Numbered from the stretch's first letter, positions 1 to 8,104 are shown. The stretch is 64,000 bases of DNA from Maritimibacter alkaliphilus HTCC2654 (GCF_000152805.1 NZ_AAMT01000013.1:42929-106928), one strand, 5' to 3'. Numbers and translations: made by a program. The notes: generated from the letters alone by a model not told the origin.

Positions 1-547
1 TGCCCCAGGCGCGAAGCCTGGAATAGCCCTCGCCGAGCAACGAAACCGCCACCGCCAGACCTTCGGGGGCATTCTGTAATCCAATACCGATCGCAAGTGG
101 CAACCCGCCCGACAAACCGTCAGCCCCGAACCCGACGCCGACGGCAAGCCCTTCGGGAAAATTGTGGATAGTGATCGCGATGATGAAAAGCCAGACGCGC
201 CGCAGCGATGCGGCGTCGGGACCTTCCCGCCCCGTCTTGAAATGTTCATGCGGTAGCCGTTCGTTCATCAGAGCGATCGCGCCCATGCCAAGCAGGATCG
301 CAACACATACGATGGCCGCCGGGAGAGCACCGTTGTCGAACTGTCCTTCAGCTGCGTCGAGAGCCGGGATGATCAGCGAGAAGAACGAAGCCGCGAGCAT
401 GACACCCGCCGCGAAGCCAAGCAGCAGATCGCGCGTGGCCCGGGACGGGATGCGCCCAAAAAGAACGGGGACCGCCCCGACCGCGGTCAGCGATCCGGCG
501 GCCAGGCTTCCAAGAAAGCCAAGCGCTATGGGGGAGAGGGGTTCCAA
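1..547 (-). CDS. ZIP family metal transporter (C-terminus cut by window edge)
   Basis: Partial inner-membrane divalent-metal permease of the ZIP family. The translation has hydrophobic helices and the two ZIP metal-site motifs, HNFPEG and, about 28 residues later, NAPEG. I start it at the TTG at 545-547 because a TAA stop lies two codons upstream in the same frame and there is no ATG nearby. It is the last visible gene of the leftward operon that begins at 5207 and follows the DUF411 gene after a 22-nt gap. The family moves Zn, Fe or Mn into the cytosol; a Zn-linked role fits the MerR/CDF neighbours but substrate is inference. Confidence 0.85.
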   Translation of the reverse strand, partial: MEPLSPIALGFLGSLAAGSLTAVGAVPVLFGRIPSRATRDLLLGFAAGVMLAASFFSLIIPALDAAEGQFDNGALPAAIVCVAILLGMGAIALMNERLPHEHFKTGREGPDAASLRRVWLFIIAITIHNFPEGLAVGVGFGADGLSGGLPLAIGIGLQNAPEGLAVAVSLLGEGYSRLRAWG

Positions 548-569
548 TTGTTAAGGTTCTGCCGCGAGT

Positions 570-1028
570 TCAGTCAGGAGCCGAGTAGCTGGTGTAGACC
601 TCGGTCGATCCGTCTTCGTGGATCAGGAAGACATCGTAAGCCTCCCGGTCGTCCTCCGGTCCCATGCCGGGCGACCCGTAGGGCATTCCCGGCACCGCCA
701 GGCCTACCGCGTCTGGCCGGTCCTCCAGCAGGCGTTGGATGTCAGCCGCCGGCACGTGGCCCTCGATCACATAGCCGTCGACCAAAGCCGTATGGCAGGA
801 GACCATGCGCTGCGGCACGCCATTGTCGAGTTTGAAGCGCACAAGAGATCCTCCGAACATGTCCTCGCCCATCGGCGCGAAGCCATTCTCCTCGAGGTGC
901 TTCATCCAGGACAGGCAACAGCCGCAGCCGTTTGTCTTCCGGACGTCGATCTGAATCGCCTCTGCGACGGCCTGCGCCGCAGGAAGCAAGGCAAATGCGA
1001 TGGCAAGGGCGGGAGTAAATCGTTTCAT
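570..1028 (-). CDS. DUF411 domain protein, periplasmic metal-binding
   Basis: 152 residues with an N-terminal signal peptide (hydrophobic to about residue 22, ending AVAEA). The mature part opens with the DUF411 signature: a TNGCGCC cysteine cluster, then GGSLVRFK and a CHTA motif followed by GYVIEGHVP. DUF411 proteins are found in copper and other metal resistance clusters and are presumed to bind metal; no enzymatic role is established. It sits 3 nt after the M23 peptidase gene in the same leftward operon. Length is normal for the family. Confidence 0.85.
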   Translation of the reverse strand: MKRFTPALAIAFALLPAAQAVAEAIQIDVRKTNGCGCCLSWMKHLEENGFAPMGEDMFGGSLVRFKLDNGVPQRMVSCHTALVDGYVIEGHVPAADIQRLLEDRPDAVGLAVPGMPYGSPGMGPEDDREAYDVFLIHEDGSTEVYTSYSAPD

Positions 1029-1031
1029 GGA

Positions 1032-2405
1032 TCAAAGCCTTTCGGTTGTCGTCTGTGCAAATTCGCTGGCGAGCCTCTCAGCAAGAAGTGAACGCGCCTC
1101 ACGCAGTCGCTCAAGCGCGGCCGTGTCGTCCGCTTCACGCTCGGCCGCCTCTGCCAATCGGTCGTCAGAGAGAGGGTCGGTTGGGCGACCGTCCACCAGC
1201 ACTTCGTAATGTAGGTTGGGGCCTGTCGCGGTACCCGTCGCACCGACCCGCCCGATCATATCTCCGGCCATCACGCGTTGCCCTTGTGTGAGCCCGTCCG
1301 GTACGGCGCTCAGATGCGCATAGCGCGTCAGGGTGTCGGAGCCATGAGCGATCTCGACGACCCGGCCATACCCACCGCGTCGGCCGATGAAGCTAACGCG
1401 GCCCGGCGCCGTCGCCTGTACCGGCGTGCCGCGCGCCGCCGCGAAGTCGACTCCTGTGTGCATCCGTACATTGCCGTAGACCGGATGGGTGCGGCGCCCG
1501 AACACAGAACTCAGCCGTGCACCTTCGACCGGTTGCGCAAACACGCGCAGGACTTCTCCGTCGACATAGATCGTCGCTTGGCCGCTGCCGTCGTTCGGCC
1601 AGACGATTTCATAGACCGAGCCATCGATATCCAGTGCGGCAAAGGCAAGCTCGGGCTGACCAATCCTCTTGTTCCCGTCTCGGGCCTCGCGCCAAAGGAG
1701 GCGCATCGTCTCGCCACCCGCAAGATCACGACGGAAATCCACGGTGCCGCCCAGCATCTGCGCCAGGTCCACCGCAAAACGGGCGGGGATGTCTGCCGTG
1801 TTCAGGGCGGCGAAAATCGAGCTCTCGATCACCGCCTCGCCGGCGAAAGTCACCAATTCGGGATCCGGGTCCAACACGCGGGCGGCAAGCTGTTCGCCGA
1901 AGACCGCCTCTATCCGGACACCGTCTTCGACGGCGAGCTCTACACGACGCGGGTTGTCGTCCGTTGTGGAAACCACCGTAATGATGTGACCCGGACGCAG
2001 ACGGCGCAGATCGTATTCCGTGCCAATCGCCAAGGCGATTTCGGCGCGATCCGAAGCATCCAGCCCCGCATCGGAAAGGACCGCATCAAGCGTCTCGCCG
2101 GACGCAATCTCCCGCGACCAGGTGACCAGCGGGGGCTCGATAGATGGCAAGGAGGTATCAGCGGGGGAAACGGTCAGGAGCGGCCGGGGTCTGAACTCGA
2201 ATGCGATATCCGCCTGGGCGAGTGTAGGGCGGACCGAATTGGTTTCGGTAATCCGAGGCGGCGCAAGCGGATTGGGAGTCCAGAGGGTCGCTTCAGCAAT
2301 CGCAGGGGGCACCGGTTCTTTGGACAGAACGCCAGAGATGGCGATGGCGGTCACCGAAAATGCGCCTGCGACCGCAACGGCCGCCAAGACAGTTCTTATC
2401 TTCAT
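1032..2405 (-). CDS. M23 family metallopeptidase (LytM-type)
   Basis: 457 residues. An N-terminal signal or anchor segment (residues 4-26) is followed by a long periplasmic region and a C-terminal M23 (lysostaphin/LytM) domain at about residues 300-410. Visible zinc-site motifs are HTGVDFAA, a YAHLS segment and HYEV near the end of the domain. M23 enzymes cut peptide cross-links in peptidoglycan. A short coiled tail rich in Glu/Arg/Ala follows. The ATG overlaps the stop of the SCO gene upstream (ATGA), so the two are translationally coupled. An M23 peptidase in a copper/thiol operon is unusual; its link to metal handling is unknown. Confidence 0.9.
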   Translation of the reverse strand: MKIRTVLAAVAVAGAFSVTAIAISGVLSKEPVPPAIAEATLWTPNPLAPPRITETNSVRPTLAQADIAFEFRPRPLLTVSPADTSLPSIEPPLVTWSREIASGETLDAVLSDAGLDASDRAEIALAIGTEYDLRRLRPGHIITVVSTTDDNPRRVELAVEDGVRIEAVFGEQLAARVLDPDPELVTFAGEAVIESSIFAALNTADIPARFAVDLAQMLGGTVDFRRDLAGGETMRLLWREARDGNKRIGQPELAFAALDIDGSVYEIVWPNDGSGQATIYVDGEVLRVFAQPVEGARLSSVFGRRTHPVYGNVRMHTGVDFAAARGTPVQATAPGRVSFIGRRGGYGRVVEIAHGSDTLTRYAHLSAVPDGLTQGQRVMAGDMIGRVGATGTATGPNLHYEVLVDGRPTDPLSDDRLAEAAEREADDTAALERLREARSLLAERLASEFAQTTTERL

Positions 2406-3028
2406 GTTGCCCCCTCTACGTCTTCTGTCAGTGCGCGCTGGATCTTCGGCACCGCGAATTCTCTTTGCTCGTGATAGTCGATCATGGTGACGAGCTCACC
2501 CTCGGCATCGAACAGGAATACGCTTGCCGTATGGTTCATCGTATAGCCGCCGCCCTCAGTCGGGACGCGCTCAAATGAGGCACGAAACCCTTCTGCAGCG
2601 CGGGCAATTTGGTCTTCCGGCCCCGTCCAGCCACGAATGACCGGATGAAAATAGCCGACATATTCGGCCATGGCCTCGACCGTGTCCCGCTCCGGGTCGA
2701 CCGTGATGAAGACCACGTTCATCTCTGATGCTTCGTCGCCCAGTTCCTCAAGCCAGCCGGAAATATCCGATAGGGTCGTCGGGCAGACGTCCGGGCAGTA
2801 GGTGAACCCGAAAAACACCATTGTGGGACGACCGATCAGGTTGCCAGGCCCTACCTCATTTTCCTCGTGGTCGGTCAGCCGGAACTCCATCGCCGATAGG
2901 GGCAGGGGCCGCTGCCCTTTTGGTTCAGGCGCACCGGGCCCGTCCACCCGCCACCAGCCCACGAAGAGCGTCAGGCCAAGAACGCCGGCACCGGCTGCGC
3001 CGTATAGAAGGAGCTGCCGACGTTGCAT
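2402..3028 (-). CDS. SCO family copper chaperone-like protein (second copy)
   Basis: 208 residues with an N-terminal membrane anchor and a thioredoxin-like SCO1/SenC/PrrC domain. The copper-binding CPDVCP motif and the distal conserved His (TMNHTAS) are both present. SCO proteins deliver Cu to the CuA site of cytochrome oxidase or act as thiol reductases in the periplasm. It is the second SCO gene of the operon (the other is 4605-5207). Its start codon overlaps the stop of the PCuAC chaperone gene, a known functional partner in CuA maturation. Confidence 0.9.
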   Translation of the reverse strand: MQRRQLLLYGAAGAGVLGLTLFVGWWRVDGPGAPEPKGQRPLPLSAMEFRLTDHEENEVGPGNLIGRPTMVFFGFTYCPDVCPTTLSDISGWLEELGDEASEMNVVFITVDPERDTVEAMAEYVGYFHPVIRGWTGPEDQIARAAEGFRASFERVPTEGGGYTMNHTASVFLFDAEGELVTMIDYHEQREFAVPKIQRALTEDVEGAT

Positions 3029-3498
3029 CAGCCCTCCGGTCCACGCGCGGCGATTCCGAGGATTGGGACCTCGACCGTCACCTTGCCGCCATCCGAGAAG
3101 GTCAGTGTCAGCGGGAAATTCTCGCCTTCGGTCATCGGCTCTTGCAGCTTCATGAGCATGGCGTGCAACCCGCCCGGCTCCAATGCCACGCTTTGGCCGG
3201 GCTCAATCGTGATCTCGCCTGCAGGCGCCATGGAACTGACGCCATCGGAGTTGGTTTTCGACTCATGGATCTCGGGCATCATTGCCAGCGGTGTCGCAAG
3301 TCCGGTCAGCGTAACGGCGTCTTCACCCGTGTTGCGCACGGTCATATAGGCGGCACCTGGCCTGTTGACGCCGATCGAGGCGCGGGACCACGCATTCTCG
3401 ACCACGACATCCTCCGAACCGGCCAGTGCGGGGGCCGACAGCCCTGCAACCGTCAAAAGCACGGCCAATGCATTGGTATATCTCAACTTCTTCACCAC
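3028..3498 (-). CDS. PCu(A)C family copper chaperone
   Basis: About 156 residues: signal peptide ending SAPALA, then a PCuAC (DUF461) cupredoxin-like domain. The canonical metal-site pieces are visible: M at PLAMMPEIHES, and GLHAMLMKL downstream. The open frame extends further upstream, but I choose the GTG at 3496-3498 (an adjacent GTG at 3493-3495 is equally possible) because AGGAG lies 6-9 nt upstream and the signal peptide then begins normally. It carries Cu(I) in the periplasm and works with SCO proteins, which flank it here. Confidence 0.88.
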   Translation of the reverse strand: MVKKLRYTNALAVLLTVAGLSAPALAGSEDVVVENAWSRASIGVNRPGAAYMTVRNTGEDAVTLTGLATPLAMMPEIHESKTNSDGVSSMAPAGEITIEPGQSVALEPGGLHAMLMKLQEPMTEGENFPLTLTFSDGGKVTVEVPILGIAARGPEG

Positions 3499-3520
3499 TC
3501 GTTTCTCCTGCCTCCGCAAA

Positions 3521-4180
3521 TCAGCTTTGGCTTGCCGCAACTTCCACTGCCACCAGCCTCTGCAATTCGGCCTCACCGAACGGATCGAGAGGCTTGCCGT
3601 TCACGAAGAACGTGGGCGTTTGGCGGACCCCGACTGTCTCGACATCGGCGCGGTCCTGGTTGAGCACCGCCACAACACCGGGGGCCAGCATCTGTGTCCG
3701 GGCAGCTTCGACATCCAGACCTCCGCTTGCTGCAATCTCAAGGATCAATCCGGGTGCCGGGGTCCCGTGAGACGCCCATCTGGGCTGCTCTCGCAAGACT
3801 GCCTCGAGCACAGGTTCAAACACGTCCTGCATGCGCGCCGCCTCGAGCACACGGATCGCTTCTACCGACGCCTCGCCGTGAAAAGGCGTATAGCGGATTA
3901 CAACGCGCACCGCGTCTCCGTGCTCCGCCATGATATCCTCGACGACCGGATAGAAAGCGCGGCATGCCTCGCAGGCCGGGTCGAAGAATTCAACGATGGT
4001 TACGGGCGCATCCTCGGGCCCGAGGATCGGGGAATAGGGTCGGATCAGCGCGTCGGCCATTTCAGGGTCGATGGGATCGGACGCGGCAATCGGGTCGGGG
4101 CGGGTGGCATACCAGGCGGCACCGCCGAAACCGGCGACCCCGAGCGCGAGAACGGACAGGATGAGGCCGCGTCGTTTCAT
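3521..4180 (-). CDS. DsbA-family thioredoxin-like thiol oxidoreductase
   Basis: 219 residues. The N-terminus is a signal or anchor segment (residues 3-23), followed by a DsbA/thioredoxin fold with the active-site pair CEAC in FFDPACEACRAF, and the cis-Pro loop QTPTFFVNG near the C-terminus. The ATG at 4178-4180 overlaps the stop codon of the DsbB-like gene, so the oxidase/quinone-reductase pair is coupled. It is predicted to exchange disulfides in periplasmic proteins, plausibly the cysteines of the SCO and DUF411 proteins in the same operon. Confidence 0.88.
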   Translation of the reverse strand: MKRRGLILSVLALGVAGFGGAAWYATRPDPIAASDPIDPEMADALIRPYSPILGPEDAPVTIVEFFDPACEACRAFYPVVEDIMAEHGDAVRVVIRYTPFHGEASVEAIRVLEAARMQDVFEPVLEAVLREQPRWASHGTPAPGLILEIAASGGLDVEAARTQMLAPGVVAVLNQDRADVETVGVRQTPTFFVNGKPLDPFGEAELQRLVAVEVAASQS

Positions 4181-4599
4181 TTTTGTGTTTCCTTCAGTGA
4201 GAGAGCCGACAGCAGACCGATCATCGCGAAGGCGACGAGCGCCATCAAAGGAATCGGAATGCCGAAGACCAGTTGATTGTCGTCGGTACAGGATGGGCCG
4301 GTCGCCGTGCAGGGCTGGATACGCTCGGGGATAACGCCGACATAGAGGCCCAAGTGCCAAAGCGCGACGGCGGCACCGCCCAAAGCCAGCGCGATCCCGT
4401 AGCGACCCACGCGCCGATCCTGCCACCACAGCCCAAGCCCGAGGATGATGGCCAAGGGGAACATGAAGGCACGCTGGAACCAGCAGAGCACGCAAGGTGT
4501 CTGCCCCAGAACCTCGCCGATGAAGAGCACGGCAAGCGACGCGGTGAGCGCGATGATCCAGGCCAGGCCAAGGGCCGTCTCTCCGGAAAGTCGGGTCAT
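4177..4599 (-). CDS. Disulfide bond formation protein B (DsbB-like)
   Basis: 140 residues with four predicted membrane helices. It has the DsbB quinone-side pair CVLC after the first helix and a second periplasmic pair in PCTATGPSC. It would re-oxidise the DsbA-like partner encoded immediately downstream (4-nt overlap). The length matches the short DsbB/BdbC branch rather than the E. coli-sized protein. Confidence 0.9.
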   Translation of the reverse strand: MTRLSGETALGLAWIIALTASLAVLFIGEVLGQTPCVLCWFQRAFMFPLAIILGLGLWWQDRRVGRYGIALALGGAAVALWHLGLYVGVIPERIQPCTATGPSCTDDNQLVFGIPIPLMALVAFAMIGLLSALSLKETQK

Positions 4600-4604
4600 G
4601 ACGA

Positions 4605-5207
4605 TCAGATCCTCTGTCTCAGATCGGCGAGGATCTCTTCGGCGGGCGTGCCGTAGGGCCAGGAGTCCGCGAAGCCTGCTTGCGTGTCGAAAAGGAAAAG
4701 ATGCGACGTGTGACCCATCGTGTATCCGCCCGGCGCAGTCGCCTGCTCGATCCGCTCAAAGAATATCGGAAAGGTTTCGGATGTCGCGGCGATCTGCTCC
4801 GGTGTACCGGTCAGCCCGATGATCCCTGCGTCGAACAGGGGCACATACTCGGCAAGTGCAGTCGGCGTATCCCGCTCCGGATCAATCGTTATGAAAATCG
4901 GCTGAACCATTGCTGCCTCATCGCCCAGGCCCTCCATCACGGCCGCGACTTCGGACAGTGTTGTCGGACATACGTCGGGGCAATTGGTGAAGCCAAAGAA
5001 GACCAGCATCCAGCGCCCTGCGAAATCTTCGTCCGTTTGGACCATGCCGCGATGATCGGTCAGTTCGAAATCAGCAAGAAACGGTGGTTCACTCTCGGTG
5101 CGGGCAAGATCGGCACGGTAGTCGGACCATAGCAACAGCCAGATGAAAACGAACGCCGCCGCGCCCGCCAACACCCACAATACCTTCTGAAGACCTGAAA
5201 GCCTCAC
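4605..5207 (-). CDS. SCO family protein (first gene of leftward metal operon)
   Basis: 200 residues, N-terminal membrane anchor, SCO domain with CPDVCP and the distal His in YTMGHTSHLF. It starts with GTG at 5205-5207, about 37 nt downstream of a MerR-type promoter (5244-5274). It is a paralogue of the SCO protein at 2402-3028 but clearly diverged. It opens an eight-gene operon running to the window edge with gaps of 22 nt or less and several ATGA overlaps. Confidence 0.9.
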   Translation of the reverse strand: MRLSGLQKVLWVLAGAAAFVFIWLLLWSDYRADLARTESEPPFLADFELTDHRGMVQTDEDFAGRWMLVFFGFTNCPDVCPTTLSEVAAVMEGLGDEAAMVQPIFITIDPERDTPTALAEYVPLFDAGIIGLTGTPEQIAATSETFPIFFERIEQATAPGGYTMGHTSHLFLFDTQAGFADSWPYGTPAEEILADLRQRI

Positions 5208-5243
5208 GCCGCTCCGCCCGAACCTGAGTCTATATTTTGTGTG

Positions 5244-5274
5244 CGTTTACATCCTCTAGCTACTGTAGGTTCAA
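5244..5274 (-). promoter_or_regulatory. MerR-type promoter of the leftward SCO/Dsb/ZIP operon
   Basis: On the minus strand a -35 TTGAAC (5274-5269) and a -10 TAAACG (5249-5244) are separated by 19 bp, the over-long spacer diagnostic of MerR-activated promoters. An imperfect dyad (CCTACAG / CTAGAGG) fills the spacer. Its half-site CTACAGT is shared with the promoter at 6526-6556. The regulator is probably the MerR protein encoded at 5385. Confidence 0.75.
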
Positions 5275-5351
5275 GCGTGATTGTCATCGATCGGCCAACA
5301 ATCACCGATCTGTGAAACTCGGGTGAAGCTTGTGATGCGCACCGCATAAAG

Positions 5352-5366
5352 CTACACCCACTGTAG
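5352..5366 (+). promoter_or_regulatory. Inverted repeat in front of merR (probable autoregulatory operator)
   Basis: Perfect 5-bp arms CTACA and TGTAG separated by CCCAC, ending 18 nt before the merR start codon. The arms match the half-sites of the two MerR-type promoters in this region. Its position close to the ribosome site suggests autorepression; this is inference. Confidence 0.55.
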
Positions 5367-5384
5367 GTAATGTGGGGAGCGGAA

Positions 5385-5813
5385 ATGCTGACGATTGGGA
5401 CGCTGGCGAAGAAGACCGGAACAAAGGTGCAGACCATCCGGTATTACGAGCAGATCGGACTTATGCCTGAGCCCGGCAGGACCGAGGGGGGCCAACGACG
5501 CTATGGCGACGCCGAACTCGACCGCTTGTCATTCGTCCGGCACGCACGGCAACTGGGGTTCTCGTTGGACGCGATCCGTGAGCTCCTCGATCTCAGCGAT
5601 CATCCGGGAAAGTCCTGCGCTGAGGCGGATGCAATAGCCCGTCGGCAACTCAAACAGGTCGAGCAACGATTGGCGCGGCTCGAGGCGCTGCGGACGGAAT
5701 TGAAGCGGATGGTGCATGAGTGCAGCGGCGGACAGACTTCTGATTGCCGTGTACTCGAGGTACTGCGCGACCATTCCGAATGCCTGACCGACCATGAAGA
5801 GATCGGCGCCTGA
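5385..5813 (+). CDS. MerR family metal-responsive regulator
   Basis: About 142 residues. An N-terminal winged helix (IGTLAKKTGTKVQTIRYYE) is followed by the long dimerisation helix and a C-terminal metal loop. Candidate ligands are Cys in GKSCAEAD at the start of the helix and the HECSGGQTSDC loop, a C-x7-C pattern with an adjacent His. This resembles the ZntR/CadR/CueR group, so Zn, Cd/Pb or Cu are all possible; the ZIP and CDF neighbours favour Zn/Cd and the SCO/PCuAC genes favour Cu. I start at the ATG at 5385, preceded by GGGGAGCGGAA, rather than the in-frame ATG at 5370. Confidence 0.88.
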   Translation: MLTIGTLAKKTGTKVQTIRYYEQIGLMPEPGRTEGGQRRYGDAELDRLSFVRHARQLGFSLDAIRELLDLSDHPGKSCAEADAIARRQLKQVEQRLARLEALRTELKRMVHECSGGQTSDCRVLEVLRDHSECLTDHEEIGA

Positions 5814-5895
5814 GCAATTTCGACGACCTTTGATCGGAACGCAAAAAGCCCGGTGTTAGTTACTCATTGGCAATTCACTAATTTGGATACCCGGC

Positions 5896-6516
5896 ATGGC
5901 GGAGCAGAGAAACGCAACGGAAAGACGCACACTCTGGATCGTGCTGGGTCTCAACATCGGGCTGGCAGTCGCTTTCTTCGCCTCGGGCGCATTCGGCGAG
6001 TCAAGCGCGCTTATCGCCAATGGCCTCGACAATCTGTCGGACAGTTTCGTCTACGCGATCAGCCTCTTCGCGCTGTCCCGCTCCGCCAAGTGGAAGCGCG
6101 GAGCGGCGAACGTTTCGGGCGGCCTGCTGATCCTCTTCGCCCTTGGAATCCTGTATGACGCGTGGCGCCGCTACGTCGGCGGATCGGATCCTCTTGGCAC
6201 GATCATGATTGTCATGGCGCTGGTAGCGGCGGCCATCAACGCACTTTGCGTCTGGCTGCTGGCACGGCTTCGCGATCCAGACGTAAACATCCGAGCGGCG
6301 AATACGTTCAGCTGGAACGACTTCGCGGCCAATCTCGGAATCGTCGTCGCAGGCGGGCTCGTAGCCTGGCTCGGAACGAATTGGCCGGACCTTGTCGTGG
6401 GCGTGATTGTCGCCGGCATCGCGGCCTGGGGTGGCGTCGGAATCCTGAGAGACGCGCATGGTGAACACCACAAGGCGGTGCACAATGACGATCAGGTAAC
6501 CAAGGACTCGGCCTGA
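5896..6516 (+). CDS. Cation diffusion facilitator-like membrane protein
   Basis: 206 residues with about six hydrophobic helices, resembling the transmembrane part of CDF exporters. The first metal-site helix reads ANGLDNLSD and the second NTFSWNDFAAN. In Zn exporters the first motif is usually H/D-xxx-D after AD; here it is D-xxx-D with Asn replacing the preceding Asp, so metal specificity may differ. The cytoplasmic C-terminal domain of classical CDFs is almost absent; only a short His-containing tail (HGEHHKAVH) remains. A start ATG at 5896 follows an 82-nt gap after merR. Confidence 0.8.
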   Translation: MAEQRNATERRTLWIVLGLNIGLAVAFFASGAFGESSALIANGLDNLSDSFVYAISLFALSRSAKWKRGAANVSGGLLILFALGILYDAWRRYVGGSDPLGTIMIVMALVAAAINALCVWLLARLRDPDVNIRAANTFSWNDFAANLGIVVAGGLVAWLGTNWPDLVVGVIVAGIAAWGGVGILRDAHGEHHKAVHNDDQVTKDSA

Positions 6517-6525
6517 AATCGGGGC

Positions 6526-6556
6526 TTGAAGCTACAGTGACTGTAGCAACTACATA
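6526..6556 (+). promoter_or_regulatory. MerR-type promoter of the transglutaminase-like/CDF operon
   Basis: -35 TTGAAG at 6526-6531, -10 TACATA at 6551-6556, spacer 19 bp. A perfect dyad with 7-bp arms (GCTACAG, TGA, CTGTAGC; 6531-6547) occupies the spacer. This is the textbook layout of a MerR-family activated promoter and is the cleanest of the three candidate sites in the island. Confidence 0.85.
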
Positions 6557-6585
6557 TTCTCGTGAACGATTCGAGGAGGTATCCC

Positions 6586-7149
6586 GTGAACCCCGCCGAC
6601 CCTCATTTGGCCAAAACCCGGCTGCTGGATTTTGACGCGACCTCAATTGCAAAACTGATCGAGGAGCGCGGCTGGGCAGACCTTCCCAGCGACGACCGAA
6701 TTGGGGCCATCTACGATTTCGTCAGGAACGAGATTACCTTCGGCTACAACCGCGCCGACGACATTCCGGCGTCCGAGGTCCTCGCAGATGGCCACGGGCA
6801 GTGCAACACCAAGGGCACGCTCCTCATGGCCCTGCTGCGTGGCGTGGGAGTTCGCTGCCGACTGCACGGGTTCACAATCCACAAGGCGCTTCAGAGAGGC
6901 GTCGTTCCGGAACTCGTCTATCCCCTCGCGCCGTCCGAAATCCTCCACTCCTGGGTAGAGGTGGACTTGGGCGACGGATGGGTCAATCACCGCCAGAACT
7001 TCGGATTTGTGCGCGACTTGCTCTATCGCCACGTCATCCGTCACTGGATGAATGCCAGGGTTCGCCGCATCCGCCGCGGAATCTTGCCGCCGGTCCCCGG
7101 ATTCGATCGGCCGAACCACCGCCATGAGGAGACGAACCGTGCCGCATGA
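6586..7149 (+). CDS. Transglutaminase-like domain protein
   Basis: 187 residues from the GTG at 6586, which follows GAGGAGG by 6 nt; an in-frame GTG at 6562 has no such site. The core has the papain-like Cys in DGHGQCNTKGTLL and the His in ILHSWVEV. The expected third catalytic Asp is not obvious: the strand after the His reads GDGWVNHRQ. It has no signal peptide, so it is predicted cytosolic. It is the first gene behind the MerR-type promoter and overlaps the CDF gene that follows. Bacterial proteins of this fold are usually proteases or peptide hydrolases; its substrate is unknown. Confidence 0.75.
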   Translation: MNPADPHLAKTRLLDFDATSIAKLIEERGWADLPSDDRIGAIYDFVRNEITFGYNRADDIPASEVLADGHGQCNTKGTLLMALLRGVGVRCRLHGFTIHKALQRGVVPELVYPLAPSEILHSWVEVDLGDGWVNHRQNFGFVRDLLYRHVIRHWMNARVRRIRRGILPPVPGFDRPNHRHEETNRAA

Positions 7150-8104
7150 TCACGGCCACGCCCACATCGATCCTCAATCCGGTGATCGTCGCGTCTCCAT
7201 CGCCATCTGGGCCAACGGCCTCCTGACGGTCGCGCAGATCGTCGGCGGGATCCTTTCCGGCAGCCTCGCGCTGATCGCGGATGCCCTCCACAATTTCTCG
7301 GACATGGCGTCGCTGGTGATCGCCTTCTTCGCGCGTAAGATCGCTCGCCGCCCGGCGGACAAGCGCATGACCTTCGGCTATGGGCGGGTAGAAATCGTCG
7401 CAGCGCTCATCAACTACACGACACTTATCCTGATCGGCTTCTACCTGATCTACGAGGGTGGCATGCGCATGATCGACCCACCAGAGGTACAGGGCTGGAC
7501 GGTGGTGATCCTGGGCGGTGTGGCACTGGTCGTCGACACGTTGACGGCGCTGCTCACCTATTCGATGCAGAAAGGCAGCGTGAACATCCGTGCGCTCTTC
7601 CTGCACAACCTATCGGACGCTTTGGCCTCCGTGGCGGTCATCATCGGCGGCTCGCTCATCCTCCTCTACAACATGCGGTGGGTCGACCCGGCGATCACCA
7701 TCGGCATCGCTCACTACATCCTCTACCTCGCATTTACCGAGATCGGCGGTCCGATTCGGACGCTGATGCTCGGCAGTCCACCGGATATCGATAATGAAAC
7801 CGTCGTTCAGGCGATGCGGGGTGTGGATGGTGTCGCGGACGTTCATCACGTGCATCTGTGGCAGATGCAGGAGCACGAGGCGGCTCTGGACTGCCACGTC
7901 GTGCTGACAGCGGACGGCTGGGGTCAAATCGAAAAGATCAAGGCCGCGATCAAGGACCGGCTGAAGGACGATTTCAGCATCGGTCATTCGAGTCTGGAAT
8001 TTGAGCACGAAGACCGCGCACACGAAAACGCTGACCTTTACGGTCACGGCAAACCGGAAAAAGAGGAGGAAAACCATGTTCACCGAGACACTGACAGCTC
8101 ATGA
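7139..8104 (+). CDS. Cation diffusion facilitator (CzcD/ZitB-like) metal exporter
   Basis: 321 residues from the GTG at 7139 (GAGGAG upstream), overlapping the previous gene by 11 nt. It starts with a His-rich stretch (PHDHGHAH), has six helices, the metal motifs ALHNFSD and FLHNLSD, and a C-terminal cytoplasmic domain with VHHVHLW, followed by an acidic, His-containing tail. This is a standard Zn/Cd/Co exporter that swaps metal for protons across the inner membrane. It is probably induced by the MerR protein through the promoter at 6526. Confidence 0.92.
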   Translation: MPHDHGHAHIDPQSGDRRVSIAIWANGLLTVAQIVGGILSGSLALIADALHNFSDMASLVIAFFARKIARRPADKRMTFGYGRVEIVAALINYTTLILIGFYLIYEGGMRMIDPPEVQGWTVVILGGVALVVDTLTALLTYSMQKGSVNIRALFLHNLSDALASVAVIIGGSLILLYNMRWVDPAITIGIAHYILYLAFTEIGGPIRTLMLGSPPDIDNETVVQAMRGVDGVADVHHVHLWQMQEHEAALDCHVVLTADGWGQIEKIKAAIKDRLKDDFSIGHSSLEFEHEDRAHENADLYGHGKPEKEEENHVHRDTDSS

